A stretch of 64,000 nucleotides of DNA from contig NC_056543.1 of the NCBI RefSeq assembly GCF_910596095.1, positions 24,438,542-24,502,541 on the forward strand, written 5' to 3'. Source of the DNA: Thunnus maccoyii. Lineage: Eukaryota > Chordata > Actinopteri > Scombriformes > Scombridae. Below, one piece after another: positions 37,482 through 47,339 of this stretch. A program made the position numbers and the translations under genes. The notes beneath the pieces were generated by a model. That model saw only the letters and a program-made list of their open reading frames with translations. It did no database searches and was not told where the DNA came from. The stretch's first letter is position 1. Each line of letters starts with the position of its first letter.

Positions 37482-39077
37482 ATGTCGAATTCAAGCAGCA
37501 CCAAACTAGACAACGCCACCCTGAACCTGTTTCAGGATGTAAACACCAGCATCACCATCTCTGTCATGTACATTTTGGTTACTGCCATTAACCTGGTAGG
37601 AAATGGCCTTTCCATGTGGCTCCTCCTCTTCCACACGTCTCCTAAGACTCCCTCCATCATCTTCATGATTAATCTCACCCTCACCGACTTGGCCCTGGGC
37701 ACTGCCCTGCCCTTCCAGATCGCCTACCAGCTCCAAGGATACCATTGGAATCTAGGACCCAACATGTGCAGGTATCCTTTGTGTTTGCTGGACACTGCTG
37801 AAAGTATACGATAAAGGATGTCCTTAACAGAAATTCATTGAAATTTGGGAGAAACTGTCTCTTATGATGTTTTCAACTTTCATTGATTTAGGACATTCTT
37901 AAAGGAATAGTCCGACATTTTGAGAAGTAGGTTTACTCACTTTCTTGCCAGGGGTTAGATGATGAGATCGATACCATTCTCTTGTCTGTGTGATAAATAG
38001 GAAGGTACAGCCAGCAGTCAGTTAGTTTATCTTAGCGTAAAGACTGGAAACAGGGGGGAACAGCTAGCCTTCCTCTGTCCAAAAGTAACAAATTTGCATA
38101 CAAACACCTCTAAAGCTCACTAATTAACACATTATATCTCGTTTGTTAAGTCTGTACAAAAAAGTGGCTGCTATGTCTACCCATCTTCTCATCTAATTCT
38201 TGGCAAGAAAGCAAAAAACACATTTCCCAAAATGTCAAACTTTTCCTTCAAACTTTTTAATCATGATTTTGCTTTGACCAGTGATTAAATAAAATCCTTT
38301 TTCTATGTATCCACCCACAGTTTCCTTACCCTTGTCTTCTACACCAATATGTATTGTTCCATCCTGACCATGATGGCCATTGGTATTGACCGCTACCTTG
38401 GCATCGTCAGGCCCATGCTGTTCAGAGAGACCAGGGGGAGGAAGTCCATCGCTGTCATCAGCTGCCTCCTCATGTGGGCTATGGTACTGAGCGTTCTGTA
38501 CCCGCTGATGACCACAGACCTGACCTATAACATTCCTGAACTGGGGATTACCACATGCTTTGACGTGCTTAAGAAAGACATGCTCCCGTCCCTGTTGGCC
38601 TGGGTGGCCTTCCTCTTCAGCATGGTGTTTGTCCTCTTCCTCTTCCCTTTCTGTGTCACGGTATTCTGTTATGTCAGTGTCATACACAAACTGGCCAGTG
38701 ATTCCAGGACAGCCCAGAAAGAGAGAGCGATACGTCTAGCCTTCATTGTTCTCCTGGTCTTCACCCTATGCTTTGCTCCCAACAACATCCTCCTCTTGAC
38801 TCACACTGTGATGAGACTCTTCTATCAGAAGTCTCTCTACATGGCCTACAAACTGTCTCTCTGTTTTAGCTGTGTGAATAGCTGCCTTGATCCGTTCATT
38901 TACTACTTTGCTTGCAAGGACTTCAGACAAAAGCTGAGACAGATCATCAATCTGCAGATCTTGAGTAGTGGGGACTCAAAGATGGAGAATAGAGAGAGCA
39001 TATACTCTGCACACTGCACTACAGAAGGTCGTGAGACTGAACACAGCAATTTGGTGCAGCAGCACAGCAGAGTATAG
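37482..39077 (+). CDS. p2ry8: P2Y receptor family member 8 (2 coding exons)
   Basis: Exons 37482-37771 and 38321-39077 join in frame to 348 residues (human 359). The protein is a class A G-protein-coupled receptor: N-glycosylation sites in the N-tail (NSS, NAT, NTS), TM1 with GN, TM2 with LTLTD, Cys at the top of TM3 paired with ECL2 Cys (ITTCFDVL), DRY at the TM3 end (GIDRYLG), TM6 with CFAPNN, and a DPFIYY variant of NPxxY in TM7. DLTY, GITTCFDVLK and CFAPNN agree with human P2RY8 as I remember it. Human P2RY8 couples to G-alpha-13, confines B cells to germinal centres and responds to S-geranylgeranyl-glutathione; the same ligand in fish is inferred. The start at 37482 has A at -3 and aligns with the human start; 37458 is an in-frame alternative. 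The intron contains a TIR element. Poly(A) signals lie at about 39391 and 39402. Confidence 0.93.
37899..38251. mobile_element. TIR MITE in the P2RY8 coding intron
   Basis: The left end AAAGGAATAGTCCGACATTT and the right end (complement near AAATGTCAAACTTTTCCTT) are inverted repeats. Similarity extends about 50 bp inward, to CTTTCTTGCC on both sides. A second, more damaged copy lies at about 51885-52233. It has no coding capacity. It is a familiar percomorph repeat, recognised from memory. Confidence 0.75.
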
Positions 39078-39890
39078 AAAGAGGGAATGAGAGAAACAGA
39101 AAAACAGGAGAGAAACAGTGAAAAAGAAAGTGAGGGAGAGAGAGAGATAGAGAGAGTGTCTTAGTGGTTACCCTGTGTCACCCTCTTTCAACATATTTTT
39201 ACTTCATTTCTTTTCTTTATGTGTATTGCAGAATAAGTGAATATTGGCAGGAGCTGAATCTCTTTTCAAACTTTATCTTTGTTTTTCCATTATTATTTGT
39301 GTTTTTTAGAGAATATTTGTTTTTAAAGAACTGTGTATTTTATCTGTCACCCAAACGATTATCTGGCCAGATGTAGCATGTATGAGTGTAAATAAAATAT
39401 CAATAAAGTCTATATATTACATAAGCCTTCTTTGTCCAAGTATAGCTGGATTAATGTAATTTTTACATTGTATATGTTAATGCCTCGGTAAATAATAAAT
39501 AAGTTCCTCTTTTCATCATTTTTCGTTTCTTTTTTTCCAACAAAAGATAATCAGAAACGGCTTATTGCCATGTAGGTTTGCTTTGTTGTTGTTGTAATGC
39601 ATAACAGTCAAACATATACACAAAATGAAGTAATCCTAAATAATATAAAAAAGACAGGATTTACAATTGTAAATGTAAATGTACAAATGCAAAATATATT
39701 CTAAGTGAGAAGAGCTGCTGTAGGTTGACATTTTAAATAGAAGAGAATAAGATGAAATGTACCCTACAAAATATTGACCAGGAGTATATGCAGTGTGCAA
39801 TTGATAATAATAATGAAAAATAAATAAATAAATAAATAATAGAAAAAGTATTCCTCCTCTCGTCATTGTTATGGTTATGGTTATTGTCTC
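39078..39890. other. P2RY8 3' untranslated region and intergenic DNA
   Basis: The 3' UTR begins with a purine-rich GA tract (39078-39158) and ends near the AATAAA signals at 39391-39402. After it lies AT-rich DNA with an (AAAT)n run near 39819-39838. No gene is seen. Confidence 0.6.
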
Positions 39891-39899
39891 ATGCTATGC

Positions 39900-39960
39900 A
39901 CCACGTGCTTCTCCTCTGTCTGCGATTGGTAGATCCGCCCACAGTATAAAACGTCATCAC
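39900..39960 (+). promoter_or_regulatory. ASMTL core promoter
   Basis: In order it shows an E-box CACGTG (39902-39907), an inverted CCAAT box (ATTGG, 39925-39929), a TATA-like TATAAA (39945-39950) and a CRE-like ACGTCA (39951-39956). The spacing fits transcription starting near 39975-39985. Confidence 0.5.
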
Positions 39961-39974
39961 GTATGCGTCGTCAT

Positions 39975-40022
39975 GCTGGTTGTCGTTGCAAGCCGTCCAC
40001 TCGCCGTTTCCTGACTTGTGCA
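39975..40022 (+). other. asmtl: ASMTL 5' untranslated exon
   Basis: A CpG-rich leader ends with a strong donor, GCAG/GTAAGC at 40022/40023, and would join the acceptor at 40883, 23 nt before the ATG. The start of the exon is estimated from the TATA-like box. A short upstream ATG frame (from 39963) may or may not be transcribed. Confidence 0.5.
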
Positions 40023-40906
40023 GGTAAGCCAAATGGTATACTGTATGTTTACTGTAATAAATGTAATGTTCCGACCATGAAAGATGGTTTTAAAGTGACT
40101 GTGTTCATGCTGCTGTGGGTAAACTGGCTAACCGACGTCCTTACAGTAGCGTTACGTTAAAATGTTGATACAGGAGCTTTTTCAGGACACTAAGTCCTCA
40201 AAACAAAGTTAGCTGATATTAACTGACATAGCTAACACCAAGTTAATATGACGTTAAGTAGGACAGCAGAGGTGTGTGCTATGTTTGTTAAATTAGTAAA
40301 TTAGGCATATGCTTATATAACGTAACATGTTTACCTGAGCTACTTTCAAAGACGCCACATATTAGAGAATACTTGCGATGTCTTTACTATACTACTTTAC
40401 TTTTACTATACTTAATGGAAATGTATCTACAATACTTACAGCAATACATTGTGTTCTTTTAAGTCAGTACTGTATCACATGTATGAGAAATATAGGCCTA
40501 ATGCAGCATTTACCTTTAATTGTGTTTATTATAAGCTAATTCGTCAATTATTTTTTACAATATGTTTAGAAGATAGAAAAAACCGTCCATCACAATATTC
40601 CGGAGCCCAAAGTGAAAATTGTTTTGTCCAACCGTCAGTCTAAATCCCAAAATATATTCAATTTACAATAATGTGAAATAGAGAAAAGCTGTAAATATTC
40701 ACCTTTGAAAAGCAGGACTCAGCAGGAATGTTTGGCATCATGATAAATGACTTAAATTACAAATTGATTATCAAATTTGATGTTATGTCGATCATGTAAT
40801 CGAGTCATCTGATTTCTTACTCCTGAGCCTCTGACATTAACTAGGCCACATCTGTAATGTTTAACTCTGTTCATCACCCTCAGGGCAGTAAGACAAGAAG
40901 ACCACC

Positions 40907-43900
40907 ATGGTGCTGAACCCTGTCATTTCCAAGCTTGTTGGTAAACTGGTTGTGCTGGCAAGTGCTTCTCCTAGGAGACAGGAGATTCTCCGCAATGCGG
41001 TATGTGTCCGACCTGGTTTAATTCATTGGATTTGTATATTTATCATGGTATGCACAATTTGTTTGATCGTGAACACATAAAACTGTATATTTGGAGTTGG
41101 ACTCTCTACTGGCCCATGAGTCCACTTTTAGATCATAAAACTCTTATTTTTCAAATCAGAAAATGAAAGTAATTTATACTCAGACAGCTCGACAACTCTC
41201 CTAATGCTGGAATCATTTTATTGGATCATATACATATTACTATACAAATCAAACCTATTTCTTTACATATCCTACTGGGAAATATGGCTTGCATTATAGG
41301 AAAAATATACACGTCAAAGCAGAGTCATCCAAAAGTTAAAGTAATAGAAAAAGTAACACACTATAGCAGTTAAACAATAAGTGAGTAAAAATGAATTAAA
41401 ACAGGTAAAATCAATAAATCAGAATACACTTTAATGTATTGTAATGTAGCATATAGTTTCAGCGCTGCAGTGCTGGTAATTAGTATAGAGGTTGCAAATT
41501 AAGTGATTTTATTACACATCCCAAATAGTAGTGTCTCTGTCTATTGCACCTGGCCCTGAAGAGTCTACACCTCCACCTTAAAGGAGCTCAAACTCTTTAT
41601 TTAAGGGGTTTGGGGTATCTGTGTCAATTTGTAGACCTAACAGTAAGGTTTCAGATCTTTGGGCTAAATGTATGATGAATGCTTTGTCACACCTCTTACA
41701 TTGAATGATAATAACAATAATATGAATGTTTTATTGTTGTTTTGTGCTCTCCTACATATCAGGGCTTACGATTTGAAGTGGTACCATCTTGGTTTAAAGA
41801 AACACTTGACAAGGGACTTTTCAAAGCACCTCATGAGTATGCTGTTGAGACAGCCAAGCAGAAGGCTCTGGAGGTGGCCAGGAGGATGCCCTTTGTGAGT
41901 TAATCTACTTTTTATATGACTATATACAGTATATATTTTTTCTGTAGTATGACATATTGATAACATATTTTGTATTAATTTGTTTCAGAAACACCTGAAG
42001 ACTCCAGACATAGTAATTGGAGCCGACACTATTGTGGTAAGAGGAGGAAGATGACTTACTGTCTGCAGTATACTGTATGTTGCATGTTTCCTGTTCACTT
42101 TCGGCTGATGTTTTTTTATTTCCACAGACTGTAGATGGCATGATTCTGGAGAAGCCAGTGGACAAGCAAGATGCTTACAGAATGCTGTCAAGGTCAGTAT
42201 AATTTTACATTATTTCATTACATTACAGACATAAAACAGTCAGAGCCTTGTTTATAAGTCCTCTCTTCTTTTTTTTCCTGCTCCAGCTTGAGTGGTAAAG
42301 AGCACAGTGTCTTCACAGGTGTAGCTATTATCCTCTGCCATGAGAAAGAAAGTAAGTGAATAATTGTTGCAGTTGTTTTTCTGTTGAAATTTGATGAAGC
42401 AATGGATCATTTACACTGTAGTATAGTGCTTCCATGAGTGGACACATTTCATTTCTAAACTCCCCTGTCCCTCAGACGAAGAGGTGGATTACCAGTTAAT
42501 AGACTTCTACGAAGAAACAAAGGTGAAGTTTGCTGATCTCTCAGAAGATATGCTGTGGGAGTACATCAATAGTGGTGAACCCATGTGAGTATGATGGCCT
42601 GAACTTTCATACATGTAAGAACTATTGATTTTCTTTTGGTGTAGTAACCGCACCAAGCATTTAATCAGTGGAGGTCATGTTCACTGGATATGAGCATCAT
42701 GGACTTTTTGCTTGTTGGACTTTGATGCCACAGTTTTATTCCAGCTCTGTTTGTCTTGTCCTATTTGACATGAAGTGATTGTGTCAGCAAGATAGAAAAT
42801 CTGGAGTGAGGTCAGTGAGTGTATTGTTTGATTTGCTCTGCATTTGAGGAACGTATCATACATACATACAAACCCTTTGTGTATAGTGTTTTTGTATTAT
42901 TATACAGTGTTGCTTGAAAGTCTGTGAACCCTTTAGAATTTTCTGTATTTCTGCATTAATATGACCTAAAACATGATCAGATATTTATACAAGTCCTAAA
43001 ACTAGATAAAGGGAGCCCAATTAAACAAATGAGACAAAAAAATGTCATTTTTTTCATCTTTTTCATTTATTTATTGGGGAAAATTATCCAATCTTACATA
43101 TTTGTGAGGGGCAAAAGTATGTGAACCCTTGCTTTCAGTAACTGGTGTGACCCTCTTTTGCAGCAATAACTTCAACCAAATGTTTCTGGTAACTGTTTAT
43201 TAGCTCTGCACATCAGCTTGGAGGAATTTTAGGTCATTCCTCCTTACAGAACAGTCTCAACTCAGGGATGTTGGTGGGCTTCTTTGCATGAACTACATGC
43301 TTCAGGTCCTTCCACAGCATTTCTATAGGATTAAGGTCAGGACTTTGACTCGGCCTCTCCAAAACATTATCTTTCTTCTTCTTTAACCATTCTTTGGTAG
43401 AATGACTTGTGCGTTTAGTGTTGTTGTCTTACTGCATGACCCACTTTCTGTTGGGCTTCAGTTCACAGACAGATACCTTGACATTTTCCTGTAGAATTTG
43501 CTGGTACAACTCAGAACCGAAGAAGTGTAAGATTTTTGTCTCATTTGTTTAACTGATGTCTCTTTATCTAGTTTTAGGACTTGAATGGAAGTCTGATCAC
43601 GTTTTAGGTCACATTCATGCAGAAATAGAGCAAATTCTAAAGGGTTCACAAACTTTCACGCAGCACTGTATGTTGAAATGAAATGTTTGTCTGTGTGTGT
43701 CAGGGACAAGGCTGGCGGCTACGGTATTCAAGCTCTTGGTGGCATGCTGGTGGAGTACGTCCATGGAGACTTCCTCAATGTTGTGGGTTTCCCCCTCAAC
43801 CACTTCTGCAAACAGCTGGACCTTATTTACAACCGCTGTCCCTCCTTGGATCAGGAAAGTGGCTCTGTCCATTTAAACCACAACGGCACACACTTGATAC

Positions 43901-46629
43901 TCACTCAGCCTCCATCCAACCTGCCAGCTTCATCGAAACACAGCTCCTCATCCAACCCCAGACCCAACAGTCCCTCTGCCAGTCAAACAAAGCACACCCA
44001 GAGCAGCCCTTCAGCCAGTCCCATCCATAAGGTTTGCTTTTCTCACACAAAGAGCACAATTTGTTACTGTTTTCTCCTTATTTATAAGAGCTGATCTCTC
44101 CTTTTTATAGGTCAAACGGAAAGGCAGTGAAAGTGAAGTGGGTGAGAGTTCCTGGACATTGCTCAACAGCTTGTCTAAACACACAGATGAGAGAGAGGCT
44201 GAGCTCAGAGGCTCTGAGAATACAACATTACCGCTGACAACCAACAGAGGGCAGTTGATTGAGCATAACGTGAGAGAGCATAAGGACAGTGGACCTAAGA
44301 GAGAGGATTTGCAGCGAATCATTGAACTGATGGATGGATTCAAAGCCTCAAAGGTAATTAGGAATAAACTGTGATTGCAAAATAAGAATGTTTATCTATG
44401 TTGTAGTTGACTTCTATAAGATGTAATGAAACATTTAGCTGAACTTAAGACTCAAAAAAAATGGTGTAATGTTTTTAATGAACAGAAATGATAAAACAAT
44501 GTTTTTATCATTTAGCATGTGTTTCTAGATTCCAGCACATGGTTTTTGTTGTGTGATATCATCAAAATAAAAGATAAAATCTGCTTTATCATCTTAGCTG
44601 ATCGTTAAAACAAATTAAACTCTGCCTTTGTATCCATTCTGCCTCTCCAAAAATGTCCCAGGCACTGTTTACCGCATCCGAGATGTGTGTGTTCGACCTT
44701 CTACAGAGCAAACCAGGGCTGGATGCAGCACAGGTGGCCCAGGAGATCAAAGCCTCTACAAAAGGGACTGAATGCCTGCTGGAGGCTTGTGTGTCTCTGG
44801 GACTGTTGAAGAGCAAAGAGAGAAGTTAGTCAGCACTCAGCTGATAATTACAAGATGAGGCATTAACTTTAAATAAATATCTCATATGTTTTATGTTGAC
44901 TTCACTCCCAGAATACCAGAAGCCAGTGTACAAGAACACGGACATGGCAAAGCGGTTTTTATTGTCAGATGCTCCTTTTTCACTGCACGGCTACATCCAG
45001 CACTGTAACAACACTGTGTGGCCTCTTTTCTCCCACCTGGAGAGCGCTGTGAGGGAGGGAACCAACCAGCATGAGAAGGCCTTCGGCAAGAAATCTAAGG
45101 ATATGTTTCAGGTGATTATCTCCAAGTTCAGTCTTAGATTTGTTAAAATGTGGATAAAATCGTGTTGACATTGTTTTATAAATGCTATTTTCTGGTTTCT
45201 CCTGGTAATTTTTCTCTATTTACAGGATACTTTCTACAACAGTCAAGAGGTCAAACTGAGATTCATGAATGCCATGCACAGCATCGCTAAAGTTACGGGA
45301 AAAGCTGTAGCAACAGCCTTCGACCTCTCCCGTTTTAAAACCGCCTGTGACCTTGGAGGTAAGGATAGATAGAACGTAAAAGTAAAAAGTTTTCATAGAT
45401 AATAAACCATTCTTCTGCATTTCATCTTTCTGTTTTTTTTCCAGGATGCACAGGTGCCATGGCCTATGAGTTTACTAAAGCCCATCCTGGCTTGTCTGTG
45501 ACGGTGTTTGACTTGCCAGTCGTTGTTGAAATGAGTGAACATTTCCACCCGCAGCACACAGACAACAGGGTATCATTTGTAGCAGGTCAGTTTGTGATTC
45601 CACACTAAAATACTGTCATGACTGTTGGTGTTGCTAGCTGATGCTGTGTAATTAGCTTATTCTGTTGGTCTTGGTTGTCAAGTTAGAAATGTTAATGTAC
45701 ACCTACTCTCTCTGTAAGCGTAACTCATGGCTTTGTCCTCACTGTATGAATAGGAGACTTCTTTAAAGACGAGTTACCCAAAGCTGACTTGTACATCCTT
45801 GCAAGGATTCTCCATGACTGGCCAGACGAGAAAGTGCATATCCTGCTGAGTAAAATCGCAGATGCATGTACACCAGGTAAATTTCACAAAGCTATTTCAA
45901 TCTTTTCATCTTTTTTATTATGCGTTTGACTGATCAATGTTAATAATTTCAATCCATGAATTGTTATGGTATATGATTAGTATAATGTTCTCAGTCATGT
46001 GAAACTCTAGAGTTTGCAGACTATCAGTAAAACTGCAGCCACTGATTTCATTGATTAGATCTCTTGCTCTGGTTGAATGATTGTTAATAAATGAAAACAA
46101 CTTTTGTTTAGTTAAGTTTCCGCAGAAACCTGCAGACTCTTTAACCTTTGTATGACTGCTGAAACTGATAGAAAAGCCTGTTTACAAGCTGAGATGATTG
46201 CATTGCAACAAAATGTAAAACAACATATTGCAAGAGGATTGCAAGTTCAAAGCAGAACTAAAATACCAAAATCTTGATAGTGGTTTAATGTCTCCCTTGT
46301 TATTCTTGAGCTTCATTTTTTGCCATAAGGCAAAGAAATGTAAGGAGATAAGGGAGTACAAGACCACTACTGTTGTTCTCTAAAAATCTGCATACACATC
46401 ATGCACTTGCACCATGCTGCCAGGCTGTGGACTCCTGCTGAGTGAGATCTTCCTGGATGAAGACAGAAGGGGCCCGAGTCGTGGGCTGCTCCAGGCCCTC
46501 AGTATGAGCGAGGGGAAACAGAGAGGCGCAACAGAATACAGTCTGCTTTTGAAGAGCCATGGTTTCACCACAGCACAAGTCAGACATACAGACAACTTCC
46601 TGGATGCTATGCTCTGCATCAAAGTTTGA
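40907..46629 (+). CDS. asmtl: ASMTL: Maf/HAM1-like pyrophosphatase fused to HIOMT-like methyltransferase (14 coding exons, last exon copy A)
   Basis: Exons: 40907-40999, 41763-41894, 41989-42036, 42128-42192, 42287-42351, 42476-42584, 43704-44031, 44111-44353, 44662-44824, 44912-45111, 45226-45358, 45445-45585, 45754-45876, 46424-46629; together 682 residues (human 621). The ATG has an ideal context (ACCACCATGG). Residues 1-215 are a Maf-type nucleotide pyrophosphatase domain: ASASPRRQEIL (18-28), GADT (86-89), DKAGGYGIQ (about 172-180). A Ser/Thr/Asn-rich linker of about 140 residues is longer than in human. Residues 360-682 form an acetylserotonin O-methyltransferase-like domain with dimerisation helices, the SAM-binding DLGGCTG (about 526-532) and LHDWPDEK (about 594), which holds the family's catalytic His-Asp pair. 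Human ASMTL has nucleotide pyrophosphatase activity; methyltransferase activity is unproven. This form ends in exon copy A, with a possible ATTAAA poly(A) signal at 46853. Confidence 0.93.
42903..43670. mobile_element. Nonautonomous Tc1/mariner-type element in ASMTL intron
   Basis: The element begins TACAGTGTTGC and ends GCAGCACTGTA, with inverted repeats of about 140 bp (both ends contain TGTGAACCCTTTAGAATTT and CAAGTCCTAAAACTAGATAAA). TA at each border is the expected Tc1/mariner target. The interior holds a familiar degraded block but no transposase frame. It lies between coding exons ending at 42584 and starting at 43704. Confidence 0.85.
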
Positions 46630-46852
46630 CTGATGACACTTTCAGCAAGACTATATAGAAGGTCTTGTGATTTATATTGTTGGTAATATTTGCCAAAATC
46701 AAAAGCTAAGATCAGGACTGTTTTTATGATGAAATGAGTCACTAAAGCAAGTAAACCAATAACAAATGTTCAGCACTACCCTTTTTTTGCTGATCAACAA
46801 ATATAGGTAGTTGTTTTTTGAGTCATTTATAGAAAGATATATCTAATATCTA

Positions 46853-46858
46853 ATTAAA
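46853..46858 (+). terminator. asmtl: Poly(A) signal candidate for ASMTL last-exon copy A
   Basis: ATTAAA, 224 nt after the copy A stop and 113 nt before copy B. It is the second most common poly(A) hexamer, so copy A transcripts could end before copy B. Confidence 0.4.
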
Positions 46859-46971
46859 AAAGTGTGTATGTTAGAGGTATATACATTGTCATTTTTAATG
46901 TTGTATAATTAGCCACTGTATAATTGTCCTATACACTAAGCACCAGAACAATCTCTTGTGTTGGGCCGTAG

Positions 46972-47177
46972 GATGTGCAGTGCTCGTAGCTGAGACCATG
47001 TTGGACCGACAGACACCCTACTCCACTCTGCAGTCTCTTAACATGCTGGCCCAGACTGAGGGACTGGAAAGGACAGAGAGCCAGTATGCAGACTTGCTGA
47101 GCAAACATGGATTTGGGGACACACGTGTAATTCACACTAAGAACTTTCTAGATGCTTTTATTGCTGTTAAAATGTAG
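46972..47177 (+). CDS. asmtl: ASMTL alternative last exon (copy B)
   Basis: A second terminal coding exon of exactly the same length (206 nt) and phase as copy A. It has an acceptor GGGCCGTAG at 46971 and a stop TAG at 47175-47177. Joined to the exon ending at 45876 it gives a 682-residue protein. Both copies end ...HGF...V.HT.NFLDA...K, and both begin with Gly-Cys, so they are clear homologues. Copy B has the family wording NMLAQTEG.ER; copy A has ALSMSEGKQR with a three-residue gap there, offset by DEDRRGP near its start. Neither is broken. An AATAAA at about 47325 follows copy B. Tandem exon duplication is seen directly; mutually exclusive use is inferred. Confidence 0.85.
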
Positions 47178-47324
47178 CAGCAAGTGAATCATCCATTTGA
47201 ATCCTAACGTTTTTTTATTCAGTTGATTATGGCAAAAGATCGCTGTGGTTTGTGATATTTTTGATCAGTGGTTGGAAAATATGTTGAGATATTTTACTGA
47301 AGTAAAAATTTTATTGCAACAATT

Positions 47325-47330
47325 CAATAA
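47325..47330 (+). terminator. asmtl: Poly(A) signal for ASMTL copy B transcripts
   Basis: AATAAA in the context CAATAAACTTG, about 150 nt after the copy B stop. Confidence 0.65.
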
Positions 47331-47339
47331 ACTTGATTA

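Noticed and set aside
38235-38687. 150-codon frame on the - strand opposite P2RY8
   Set aside because: Antisense shadow of the receptor exon; the + strand has the conserved GPCR motifs.
43458-43649. - strand frame of 63 codons in an ASMTL intron
   Set aside because: It lies wholly inside the Tc1-type nonautonomous element and its inverted end.
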